From NCBI RefSeq assembly GCF_947489715.1, contig NZ_CANLER010000002.1, forward strand, positions 577,597-641,596: a stretch of 64,000 bases of DNA, read 5' to 3'. Shown here piece after piece: positions 45,312-52,560 of the stretch. The notes under the pieces are model-generated. The model did no database searches, was not told the origin of the DNA, and was given only the letters and a program-made list of their open reading frames with translations. Origin of the DNA: an uncultured Roseovarius sp. GTDB taxonomy: Bacteria; Pseudomonadota; Alphaproteobacteria; Rhodobacterales; Rhodobacteraceae. The position numbers and the translations under genes are program-made. The first letter of the stretch is position 1; every line of letters begins with the position of its first letter.

Positions 45312-45343
45312 TTGGTATATACCAAATACGCTGGTATATACCA
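45312..45343. promoter_or_regulatory. Paired operator for the HutC-type GntR regulator
   Basis: Two near-identical palindromes: TTGGTATATACCAA (45312-45325) and TGGTATATACCA (45332-45343), with centres 19 bases apart. Each contains GTATATAC, which fits the GT-N-TA-N-AC consensus known for HutC-subfamily GntR operators. They lie 25-56 bases upstream of the regulator's ATG in the divergent promoter, so they probably control both the regulator and the maleate-isomerase/DMGDH-like operon. Confidence 0.8.
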
Positions 45344-45367
45344 ATAAAAACAGAAGGCGAAATCTGT

Positions 45368-46141
45368 ATGTCGAACGACAGTGTTAGCAAACGGGCGGGT
45401 AGCACAGAGAAAGTTCCGCGCTTTCAGGCGATTATCGAACATCTTAGACAACAAATTCACAGCGGTACCTGGCCTGAACATACCGCTCTGCCACCAGAGC
45501 GAACCCTGGCTGAGCGATTTGGGATCAGTAGAATGACGGCGCGACGCGCCCTTCTCGCAATCGAAACTGAGGGGTTGGCCTACAGCGCTGGGCGTCGCGG
45601 TCGGTTCGTGTCACCCGCTCGCCTGACCTACGATATCGGTAATATGGTCAGCTTTTCAGCGCATGCACAGCGCGACGATCTCGGGCTAAGCATCAAGGTA
45701 ATCTCTTCCGGCGTGATTGCCGCCGACACCACGCTTGCCTCGCGCCTGCCCGTCGAAATGGGCGAAGAGTTTTACAAATATACAAGGCTTTTTTTGATCA
45801 AAGATCACCCAACCTTCATCGAAGAAGAATTCGTGATTGCCCGGTTGTTTCCCGACCTTCTTGAGCGCGACCTGACGCAATCCACAACGCTATTGCTGGA
45901 ACGGCATTACGATACCGCTGCACATACCGGAAACATCGTCATCCGGATGCGCGCACTTAGAGAGGAAGAAGCCGGCCTGCTGGGATTGGCAACCTATCAG
46001 GCCGGGATCGAACTTGAACAGCTCATCTGCGACAAAAGCGGACAACCATTTTGTTTCGGTCGCCAGATTTGGCGCGGCGAACTGGCCGAATTTACGGCGC
46101 AAGCCGTAGTGCGCGACAAGACCGATATACAAAGCAAGTAG
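45368..46141 (+). CDS. GntR-family regulator, HutC/UTRA subfamily
   Basis: A 257-residue repressor-type regulator. The N-terminal winged helix is at about residues 20-85 (PPERTLAERFGISRMTARRA, then GLAYSAGRRGRFVS) and a UTRA ligand domain occupies about 105-250 (EEFYKYTRLFLIKDHPTFIE, GNIVIRMRALREEE). AAGG lies before the ATG. Two GTATATAC palindromes directly upstream match its subfamily's operators, so autoregulation is likely. The 124-residue cupin gene follows on the same strand and the DMGDH-like operon is divergent. The ligand is unknown; a sulfonate or N-methyl amine intermediate would fit the neighbourhood. Confidence 0.92.
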   Translation: MSNDSVSKRAGSTEKVPRFQAIIEHLRQQIHSGTWPEHTALPPERTLAERFGISRMTARRALLAIETEGLAYSAGRRGRFVSPARLTYDIGNMVSFSAHAQRDDLGLSIKVISSGVIAADTTLASRLPVEMGEEFYKYTRLFLIKDHPTFIEEEFVIARLFPDLLERDLTQSTTLLLERHYDTAAHTGNIVIRMRALREEEAGLLGLATYQAGIELEQLICDKSGQPFCFGRQIWRGELAEFTAQAVVRDKTDIQSK

Positions 46142-46231
46142 CGACGACCCTCTTGGCAAACGTAAGTATTGTGCCTCTGCTCATCGTCGATCTACGATGA
46201 TAAGCGTTGGAGCTGGACAGAGGAACGTGAA

Positions 46232-46606
46232 ATGGAACCGATCAAGACGCACGAACGAAAAGTCGCGAACATTCGGGACGAAGCCGCATACCAGCCCTAT
46301 GATCCAACCGGTAAATCCGAGACCGGAACCTCTTTTATGCAACTCAACCCTCATGCCCGACGCGATGTCGGATTTTACATCTACCGGATGGAGCCGGGAT
46401 CACACAGCATGCCGCACAAACATGGCGGGGCCGAAGAATTCCTGATGGTCGAAGGCGAATTGATCGACAATGATGGAACTGTCTACAAACCCGGTGATGT
46501 GATCTGGTTGGCCAGCGGAACAGAACATACCTCGCATACTGAGACTGGCTGCATCGTCGCCGTTTATGCCGAAGCCGCCGAGGAACCACCCAGCAGCCCT
46601 CTTTAG
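46232..46606 (+). CDS. Cupin-domain protein
   Basis: A 124-residue single-domain cupin. The metal-site motif 1 is recognisable in GSHSMPHKHGGAEEFLMVEGE (H-x-H...E) and motif 2 in GDVIWLASGTEHTSHTE (histidine near residue 100). AGAGGA precedes ATG 46232 by seven bases, which decides the start over a longer frame. It lies 90 bases downstream of the GntR gene and is probably in the same transcript. Small cupins of this kind act as isomerases, dioxygenases or sensors; the substrate is unknown. Confidence 0.85.
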   Translation: MEPIKTHERKVANIRDEAAYQPYDPTGKSETGTSFMQLNPHARRDVGFYIYRMEPGSHSMPHKHGGAEEFLMVEGELIDNDGTVYKPGDVIWLASGTEHTSHTETGCIVAVYAEAAEEPPSSPL

Positions 46607-46956
46607 ACACAAGATCATTGCTGTTCATCTGATCGACTTTGTCCATTCCCTTAGGACCTCTTCAGTGTCAGCCAGTCATGATTGCGAAGATTTTTCTTGG
46701 CATTCAGCTCCAAAGATTTCCTTTCGGCGCAAGCCAGAGGAACGCCGGCGAAGACACGCTGATACGTTGATGTAAGCGCTTGCATCAAAATATGTAAGCG
46801 CTTACATTGCAACCGAATCGAAAGCATGATTTTCTGGTAAGAAGAGATTTCCGCGCCAGCGCACTTTCGACCACATTGTTCTTTTTTAGCCGTCGTTCGC
46901 CCTTTTTCGGCATCTTGCGCGACGTTACTGACTGACCTCGATAGATAGGATCCGCC
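46607..46956. other. Regulatory intergenic region upstream of hpsN
   Basis: 350 bases without a credible gene between the cupin and hpsN. The tandem LacI-type palindromes at 46768-46807 are its main content. A new promoter for the hpsN operon must lie here; AT-rich bases between 46785 and 46830 fit. An antisense open frame through the region overlaps hpsN and was rejected. Confidence 0.5.
46768..46807. promoter_or_regulatory. Tandem LacI-family-type operators upstream of hpsN
   Basis: Two palindromes sharing the core TGTAAGCGCTTACA: TGATGTAAGCGCTTGCATCA (46768-46787, one mismatch) and ATGTAAGCGCTTACAT (46792-46807, perfect). Centres are 22 bases apart, about two helical turns. The central CG with outward half-sites is typical of LacI/PurR/CcpA-family operators. 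No LacI-family gene is in the window, so the regulator acts from elsewhere. Confidence 0.75.
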
Positions 46957-48264
46957 ATGACCCGAGAGTACCTCAAAAAAGCAACACTGACCGCACAATC
47001 CGATGCTTCGGATGTCAGCGAGGTCGTGCAGACCATTTTGACTGATATCGAAGCCGGGGGCGATAAGGCCGCGCTGGAATATGCCGCCAAGTTTGACAAA
47101 TACGAGGGTAACATCATCCTCACACGCGAAGAGATCGAGGCCGCGAAAGCCCAGGTTCCCGAACAGCTCCGCAAAGACATTCAGTTCGCGCATGCAAATG
47201 TGCGTCGCTTCGCCGAGGCGCAAAAGGAAACGCTGCGCAATATCGAGGTTGAGGTCGTTCCCGGCCTGATAGCCGGGCAGAAAAGCATCCCCGTTGAAGG
47301 CGCAGGTTGCTACGTGCCCGGCGGTCGTTATTCCCATATCGCCAGCGCAATCATGACGGTGACGACTGCCAAAGTCGCCGGGTGCAAACACATCGTCGCC
47401 TGCTCACCGCCACGCCCAGATGTCGGCGTAGCGCCCGCGATAATCTATGCCGCCGATCTCTGCGGGGCTGATACGATCCTTGCGATGGGCGGCGTTCAGG
47501 GTGTGGCCGCGATGACCTTTGGCCTTTTCGGCCTGCCCGAAGCCAATATTCTGGTGGGTCCCGGCAACCAGTTTGTCGCCGAAGCCAAGCGCGCGCTTTT
47601 TGGCCGCGTTGGCATCGACATGATCGCCGGCCCAACGGACAGCCTGATCCTTGCAGATGCAACTGCCGACCCGATGGTCGTTGCCACCGATCTGGTGGGA
47701 CAGGCCGAGCACGGATATAATTCGCCGGTCTGGCTGGTTACGGATAACCGTGCGTTGGCCGAAAAAGTGATGGAACTGGTGCCGGGCCTGATCAACGATC
47801 TGCCGGACGTGAACCGCGAAAACGCCACTGCCGCCTGGCGTGACTACGCCGAAGTCATTCTTTGCGCCGACCGTGAGGAAATGGCGGCGACCTCTGATGA
47901 CTACGCCCCCGAACACTTGACCGTGCAGGCAGAAGATCTGGATTGGTGGCTCGAAACTCTTTCCTGCTATGGCTCGCTCTTCCTCGGGGAAGAAACCACC
48001 GTCGCGTTTGGCGACAAGGCGTCAGGCACCAACCATGTGCTGCCCACAAGTGGTGCCGCCAGCTACACCGGCGGCCTCAGCGTGCATAAATACATGAAGA
48101 TCGTGACCTGGCAGCGCGCCACCCGTGAAGGAGCCAAGCCAGTGGCCGAAGCGACCGCACGCATTGCACGCCTTGAGGGTATGGAAGGTCATGCCCGCAC
48201 CGCTGACATCCGGTTGCATAAATACTTCCCCGATGAAACCTTCTCCTTGTCCGCCGATGGCTGA
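46957..48264 (+). CDS. hpsN: Sulfopropanediol 3-dehydrogenase (HpsN)
   Basis: A 435-residue member of the histidinol dehydrogenase family. The zinc and catalytic residues of HisD are kept: Q249/H252 in QAEHG, E319/H320 in YAPEHL, D353 and H412 in GMEGHART. The surrounding sequence (MTREYLKKAT at the start, SGTNHVLPTSGAASYTGGLS) is that of HpsN, the NAD-dependent enzyme that oxidises (R)-2,3-dihydroxypropane-1-sulfonate to (R)-sulfolactate, and not of the biosynthetic HisD. Context agrees: an SDR and a Zn-dehydrogenase follow, as in known hps clusters, and then comDE. AGGA precedes the ATG. Its stop overlaps the next gene by eight bases. LacI-type operators lie 150-190 bases upstream. Confidence 0.9.
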   Translation: MTREYLKKATLTAQSDASDVSEVVQTILTDIEAGGDKAALEYAAKFDKYEGNIILTREEIEAAKAQVPEQLRKDIQFAHANVRRFAEAQKETLRNIEVEVVPGLIAGQKSIPVEGAGCYVPGGRYSHIASAIMTVTTAKVAGCKHIVACSPPRPDVGVAPAIIYAADLCGADTILAMGGVQGVAAMTFGLFGLPEANILVGPGNQFVAEAKRALFGRVGIDMIAGPTDSLILADATADPMVVATDLVGQAEHGYNSPVWLVTDNRALAEKVMELVPGLINDLPDVNRENATAAWRDYAEVILCADREEMAATSDDYAPEHLTVQAEDLDWWLETLSCYGSLFLGEETTVAFGDKASGTNHVLPTSGAASYTGGLSVHKYMKIVTWQRATREGAKPVAEATARIARLEGMEGHARTADIRLHKYFPDETFSLSADG

Positions 48265-49015
48265 CGCGGCGATCTTTGATCTGTCCGGCCATGTGGCTTG
48301 TGTCACAGGCGCGTCCTCGGGCCTTGGCAAACGTGCGGCAACTGTGTTGGCAAATGCCGGCGCCAAGGTCGTGGGTGTCGCCCGCCGCGCCGACGCGCTG
48401 GAGGATTGGCGCGCCTCCATCGGCGACAGTGCGGCCTGCGTTACGCATGATGTAGCAGACCGCGCCAGCGTGGCAGAACTTTCCAGCCAGGTATCGGCGC
48501 CATTTGGCCCCCCGGATATCCTGGTGCACGCTGCCGGCATCAACACCCGCGAGGCAGCGGATGATGTCACGCCCGAAGGTTGGGACATGACCCTCAATCT
48601 TAACCTCTCTGCGCCTTTCTTCATTTCCCAAGCCCTGGTACCTGCGATGAAAGACAAGGGCTGGGGACGGATCGTCAACTTCGCCTCATTGCAAACGACC
48701 CGCGCCTTTCCTGCTGGTATCGCCTACGGCGCCTCCAAGGCCGGTATCGGGCAGTTGACCCGCGCGATGGCTGAAGCCTGGTCACCTCATGGCATCAACG
48801 CCAACGCTATCGGCCCAGGGTTTTTTCGAACCGAGTTGACGGCGGCAGTTTTCAACGATCCAGAACGCGCCGCGCGCAACGCCGCGCAAACCTGCATTGG
48901 CCGCAATGGTGAGCCTGAGGATCTGGACGGTCCACTTCTCTTTCTTTGCTCGGATGCGTCCGCTTATGTCACCGGTCAGGTGCTTATGGTCGATGGGGGG
49001 TTCACGGCAAAATGA
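48257..49015 (+). CDS. SDR dehydrogenase of the DHPS cluster (HpsO/HpsP-type role)
   Basis: A 252-residue classical short-chain dehydrogenase. The cofactor motif is TGASSGLGKRAA (residues about 17-28), NAG-type strand end HAAGINTR, catalytic Ser in NFASLQTTRAF and YGASK near residue 156. ATG 48257 overlaps the hpsN stop, and its own stop overlaps the next gene's start (ATGA). In described DHPS clusters two dehydrogenases next to HpsN interconvert (S)- and (R)-DHPS through the 2-oxo intermediate; this gene and the next fit those roles. Which of the two corresponds to hpsO and which to hpsP I cannot say from sequence. Confidence 0.82.
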   Translation: MADAAIFDLSGHVACVTGASSGLGKRAATVLANAGAKVVGVARRADALEDWRASIGDSAACVTHDVADRASVAELSSQVSAPFGPPDILVHAAGINTREAADDVTPEGWDMTLNLNLSAPFFISQALVPAMKDKGWGRIVNFASLQTTRAFPAGIAYGASKAGIGQLTRAMAEAWSPHGINANAIGPGFFRTELTAAVFNDPERAARNAAQTCIGRNGEPEDLDGPLLFLCSDASAYVTGQVLMVDGGFTAK

Positions 49016-49992
49016 AAGCCCTTGTCTATACCGGCCCCGAAACGCTTGATTATCGCGATATGCCTGACCCCGCTCCACGCAGCGGCGATCATCTGATCCG
49101 CGTTGAAAGCGTGGGAATCTGCGGCTCTGACATGCATGCCTATCTGGGCCATGACAGCCGCCGCCCGGCACCCCTGATCCTGGGTCACGAAGCCGCTGGC
49201 ATCGTCACCGGTGGTCCGCGCGATGGTGAACGTGTCACCGTCAACCCGCTGGTGACCTGTGGCAGATGCCCCGCGTGCCTTTCAGGCCGCGAAAACCTGT
49301 GTGCAGATCGGCAGATCATTTCGATGCCGCCCCGTGAAGGGGCCTTTGCGCAATGGATTTCGATGCCGGGTGAAAACCTGGTGACCGTCCCCGATGACGC
49401 CCCGCTTGGCAAGGCCGCACTGGCTGAACCTCTTGCCGTCAGCTGGCATGCGGTCCGCCTCGGGGTTGAGGCGCTCAATGCAATGGTCGAGCGTAATGCC
49501 ATCGTGCTGGGGGGCGGCGCAATCGGGCTGGCAGCAGCACTCGCACTCCGGGCGATGGGCATAAATGACATCAAGATTGTCGAACCCAATGATCAACGAC
49601 GCGCATTCCTTATAGAGCGCTGTAATGAAAATGCCGTGGCGCAAAGTGATGGCCAGTTCGCGATTGTTGTCGATGCTGTGGGCTATGCCGCCACCCGGGC
49701 CGCCGCATCAGCACTGGCGCAACCCGGCGGGGTGATTCTGCATATCGGGCTTGGCGAAGATACCGGCGGCCTTGATATCCGTCGCATGACCCTGCAAGAG
49801 ATTACTTTCATCGGCACCTACACCTATACAGCCGAGGATTTTCGCCAAACTTCCGCGGCAATCTTTGACGGCCGCCTCGGCCCGCTTGATTGGGTCGATA
49901 CGCGCCCACTTGCCGATGGTGCCCAGGCATTCGCTGATATTCGTGCGGGCCGTGTGCCCAACCCCAAGATCATTCTGACGCCGCAAGGCTGA
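49012..49992 (+). CDS. Zinc-dependent alcohol dehydrogenase of the DHPS cluster
   Basis: A 326-residue medium-chain dehydrogenase. Catalytic zinc ligands are in VGICGSDMHAYLGHD and LGHEAAG. The four structural-zinc cysteines are in CGRCPACLSGRENLC. The Rossmann motif is VLGGGAIGLAAALAL near residue 165. The start ATG 49012 overlaps the SDR stop by four bases. With the SDR it probably racemises DHPS by oxidation and reduction at C2, supplying the R-isomer to HpsN. A general sorbitol- or threonine-dehydrogenase-like activity is the alternative if context is ignored. Confidence 0.82.
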   Translation: MKALVYTGPETLDYRDMPDPAPRSGDHLIRVESVGICGSDMHAYLGHDSRRPAPLILGHEAAGIVTGGPRDGERVTVNPLVTCGRCPACLSGRENLCADRQIISMPPREGAFAQWISMPGENLVTVPDDAPLGKAALAEPLAVSWHAVRLGVEALNAMVERNAIVLGGGAIGLAAALALRAMGINDIKIVEPNDQRRAFLIERCNENAVAQSDGQFAIVVDAVGYAATRAAASALAQPGGVILHIGLGEDTGGLDIRRMTLQEITFIGTYTYTAEDFRQTSAAIFDGRLGPLDWVDTRPLADGAQAFADIRAGRVPNPKIILTPQG

Positions 49993-50011
49993 TCCTTAAA
50001 GGAGACCAAAG

Positions 50012-50518
50012 TTGTCTATCCACAGTAAAATCGTTGACGATCTGGTGGCGAATGACGTCAGTTTCGTCACCACCGTCCCCTGCAAGCAACTGGCGGGCGT
50101 GATTGATGAGGTCGAAGCGAGACCGGAAATCTACCACATACCCGCCAACAAAGAGGATGAAGGTATGGGCCTTTGCGCCGGTGCCTTCATGGGCGGCAAA
50201 CGCCCCTGCATCATCATGCAGAACACCGCCATCGGCGTGACCATCAACACTTTGGCCACCCTGACGCAATTCTACCGAATGCCGCTGCCGATGCTGATCT
50301 CCTATCGCGGTGAGCTGCGCGAGCCGGTGGCCTGTCAGGTTGAAATGGCGGTGCACACCAAGGCGCTGCTCAATCAGTTGAACATCCCGACCTATCACTT
50401 CCACAAGGAAAAGGACGCGGACGAGCTCGACGCGATCCTGAAATACACCTTCATGTGCAACAAACCCGTCGCGATCCTGACCGACGCATCTTTCTGGGGA
50501 GGCTACGGAGACCAATGA
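50012..50518 (+). CDS. comD: Sulfopyruvate decarboxylase alpha subunit
   Basis: A 168-residue protein matching the Pyr (alpha) half of TPP-dependent sulfopyruvate decarboxylase. NKEDEGMGLCAGAFMGG carries the glutamate expected to activate thiamine diphosphate. The split into separate alpha and beta genes is the ComD/ComE arrangement. The start is a TTG, supported by AAAGGAG seven bases upstream. It follows the Zn-dehydrogenase by 19 bases and overlaps comE. With HpsN and the FMN enzyme it would turn sulfopyruvate into sulfoacetaldehyde and CO2. Phosphonopyruvate decarboxylase is the closest alternative, less likely in this operon. Confidence 0.88.
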   Translation: MSIHSKIVDDLVANDVSFVTTVPCKQLAGVIDEVEARPEIYHIPANKEDEGMGLCAGAFMGGKRPCIIMQNTAIGVTINTLATLTQFYRMPLPMLISYRGELREPVACQVEMAVHTKALLNQLNIPTYHFHKEKDADELDAILKYTFMCNKPVAILTDASFWGGYGDQ

Positions 50519-51069
50519 TCCGTTCTGAAGTTTTGCGCGAAATCGCACCCGTCATCCGTGACCATCTGGTTATCTGCAACATCGGCCTGCCCAGCCAGGA
50601 ACTGCATATGATCGACGACCAGCCGTCGAATTTCTACATGCTGGGCACCATGGGCCTTTCCTCGTCCATCGGGCTCGGGGTCGCGCTGGCCCAGGACAAG
50701 ACCGTGATCTCGATTGACGGCGACGGCTCGGTCCTGACCAATTTCGGCACGCTGCCGACCATCGCCAACAATGTCGCCGACAACTATATCCTGCTGATCA
50801 TCGACAATGGCAGCTATGGCTCGACCGGGGATCAGCCCACCTATGCGGGTAAGAAAACCTCGTTGACGGCGGTGGCCAAGGCCTGCGGCTGTGAGAATGT
50901 GATCGAATGTCAGGCCGATCAGACGGCCAGGGTGCTGCAAGAGGCAATTGACAGCCGCAAGATGACGGTGATCGTGTGCAAATGCGACAGCGGCAACATC
51001 AAGCTGCCGGTCATAACCATGGATCCGGTTGTGATCCGCGACAGGTTCATGAACGCGGTGAAGGCCTAG
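50515..51069 (+). CDS. comE: Sulfopyruvate decarboxylase beta subunit
   Basis: A 184-residue PP (beta) half carrying the thiamine-diphosphate/Mg motif: GDG at residues 69-71 in ISIDGDGSVLTNFG and the distal asparagine N98 in LLIIDNGSYG. The start ATG 50515 overlaps the comD stop by four bases, as expected for subunits made in equal amounts. The product sulfoacetaldehyde would need Xsc, which is not in the window. Confidence 0.9.
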   Translation: MIRSEVLREIAPVIRDHLVICNIGLPSQELHMIDDQPSNFYMLGTMGLSSSIGLGVALAQDKTVISIDGDGSVLTNFGTLPTIANNVADNYILLIIDNGSYGSTGDQPTYAGKKTSLTAVAKACGCENVIECQADQTARVLQEAIDSRKMTVIVCKCDSGNIKLPVITMDPVVIRDRFMNAVKA

Positions 51070-51082
51070 GGTCGGACACGCC

Positions 51083-52195
51083 ATGCTGCCGTCGCGCCAG
51101 ATCCATTCCAGTGCGGATGCACGCAGGCTGGCGCGCAAGCGGTTGCCCTGGATGGTGTTCGACTACATGGACGGCGCCGCAGGAGAGGAACACGGCGCCG
51201 CCCTGAACCGGCGCGCCTTGCAGGACATCCGGCTGCGCACCCGCGTATTGGTCAATGTCGCTGAGCGCGACATGGCCCTGCCGGTGTTTGACCACTATGC
51301 AAAAGTTCCTTTTGGCATCTCGCCCATGGGTATGTGCAATATGGCGCGCCCCGGGGCCGACCTGATGCTGGCGCGGCTGGCAGCGGAGTACAAAGTGCCA
51401 CATGGCGTATCCACCGTTGCGTCGACTTCGCTTGAGAAGATCATCGAGGTGGCGGATGGCCATGCCTGGTTCCAGCTTTACTTCAGTGGCGATGGCAGTA
51501 CCGCAATGAAACTTGTGGACCGGGCCGACACCGCCGGTTACCGGACACTGGTTCTGACACTTGATGTGCCTGAGGTCGGACGCCGTCCACGAGAGCTGCG
51601 CCACGGTTTCAAAATGCCGTTCAGGATCGGCCCCAGCCAGTTTGTTGATTTCGCCCTGCATCCCCGGTGGTCACTGAACACACTCTTCAACGGCAAACCC
51701 GAGATGGCTAACTTCTCTGGCGCAGATGAATTTGACCGGACCGAATCCCGCGCCCTGGCCGACTGGGACTATCTGGATCGCCTGCGGGACCGCTGGAAGG
51801 GTAAGCTGGTGGTCAAAGGTGTGCTGGATGCCGATGATGCGCTGCAACTGAAAAAAGCCGGCGTTGATGCCATACAGGTTTCAAGTCACGGTGGGCGTCA
51901 ACTCGACGCCGCCATCCCGCCAGTGTTGGCGCTAGGCGACATTCGAACAGCGGTCGGCCCGGAATTCCCCCTGTTCTACGACAGCAGCCTGCGAACGGGT
52001 GAAGACGTGATCAAGGTACTGGCCAGCGGTGCCGACTTCACCTTTCTCGGCCGTATCCTGCTTTATGCCATCGCCAGCGGCGGTGAGGCCGGTTTGCACA
52101 TCCTTTGGGAGGTGCTGATGGAAGAAGCCAGCCTGACCCTTGCGCAAATCGGTCAGACGGGACCGGCATTGCGCGACAAAGACGTAATCTACTAA
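51083..52195 (+). CDS. FMN-dependent 2-hydroxyacid dehydrogenase, candidate sulfolactate dehydrogenase
   Basis: A 370-residue TIM-barrel flavoenzyme of the LldD/glycolate oxidase family. The catalytic histidine and substrate arginine are in VSSHGGRQLDAAIPP near residue 275. Other family segments are DYMDGAAGEEHGAA near the start, STVASTSLEKI and LTLDVPEVGRRPRE. It is 13 bases after comE, the last gene of the operon. Placed between HpsN (makes sulfolactate) and ComDE (uses sulfopyruvate), it most simply oxidises sulfolactate. Known roseobacter pathways use other sulfolactate dehydrogenases (SlcD or SlcC/ComC) for this step, so the assignment is inference from position. Confidence 0.82.
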   Translation: MLPSRQIHSSADARRLARKRLPWMVFDYMDGAAGEEHGAALNRRALQDIRLRTRVLVNVAERDMALPVFDHYAKVPFGISPMGMCNMARPGADLMLARLAAEYKVPHGVSTVASTSLEKIIEVADGHAWFQLYFSGDGSTAMKLVDRADTAGYRTLVLTLDVPEVGRRPRELRHGFKMPFRIGPSQFVDFALHPRWSLNTLFNGKPEMANFSGADEFDRTESRALADWDYLDRLRDRWKGKLVVKGVLDADDALQLKKAGVDAIQVSSHGGRQLDAAIPPVLALGDIRTAVGPEFPLFYDSSLRTGEDVIKVLASGADFTFLGRILLYAIASGGEAGLHILWEVLMEEASLTLAQIGQTGPALRDKDVIY

Positions 52196-52560
52196 ACCTG
52201 CGCCCCGCGCGACGTCCTGAAGGCTTTGGCACAATTCCGCCACGATACCGGGTCTCTGGTAGAATAACCCGATCGAAATAAGGCAAGCGCCGACCTGCAT
52301 TTACCTGCCCAGAGCTTCTGCAATCACCAAATTCCAGCAGTGTGCTCAATTTCGTAAAAATTCATCATATATGATAAACGCTTAACATGTTGAAAATAAA
52401 TCATTTTCACCCTGCATTCTGCACTCAAACAACTCTGCTAAAAATATCAAAAAATCTGCCACTCGGGTCGCCATTTCGCCAGAATACCTGACCAGCTTCG
52501 CCGCGGATTAGTCGCGGTGACCACGCATATTCGTTTCACCAGATACGTGGGAGCATCTTA
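52196..52560. promoter_or_regulatory. Promoter region of the RTX gene
   Basis: 365 bases without a gene. The middle is AT-rich (52340-52460) and holds a perfect 12-base palindrome ATCATATATGAT at 52364-52375. A hairpin CCGCG-gattagt-CGCGG at 52501-52517 would lie in the 5' leader. GGGAG lies seven bases before the RTX ATG. The long AT-rich leader suggests the RTX gene has its own regulated promoter, separate from the sulfonate operon. Confidence 0.5.

Noticed and set aside
46651..47391. Open frame of 246 codons on the minus strand over the hpsN promoter and 5' part
   Set aside because: Overlaps hpsN heavily, runs through the LacI-type palindromes and has no recognisable domain.
46957..48264. 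Assignment as biosynthetic histidinol dehydrogenase (hisD)
   Set aside because: All catalytic residues are shared, but the flanking SDR, Zn-dehydrogenase and comDE genes and the HpsN-type sequence around them fit sulfopropanediol dehydrogenase; no his gene is near.
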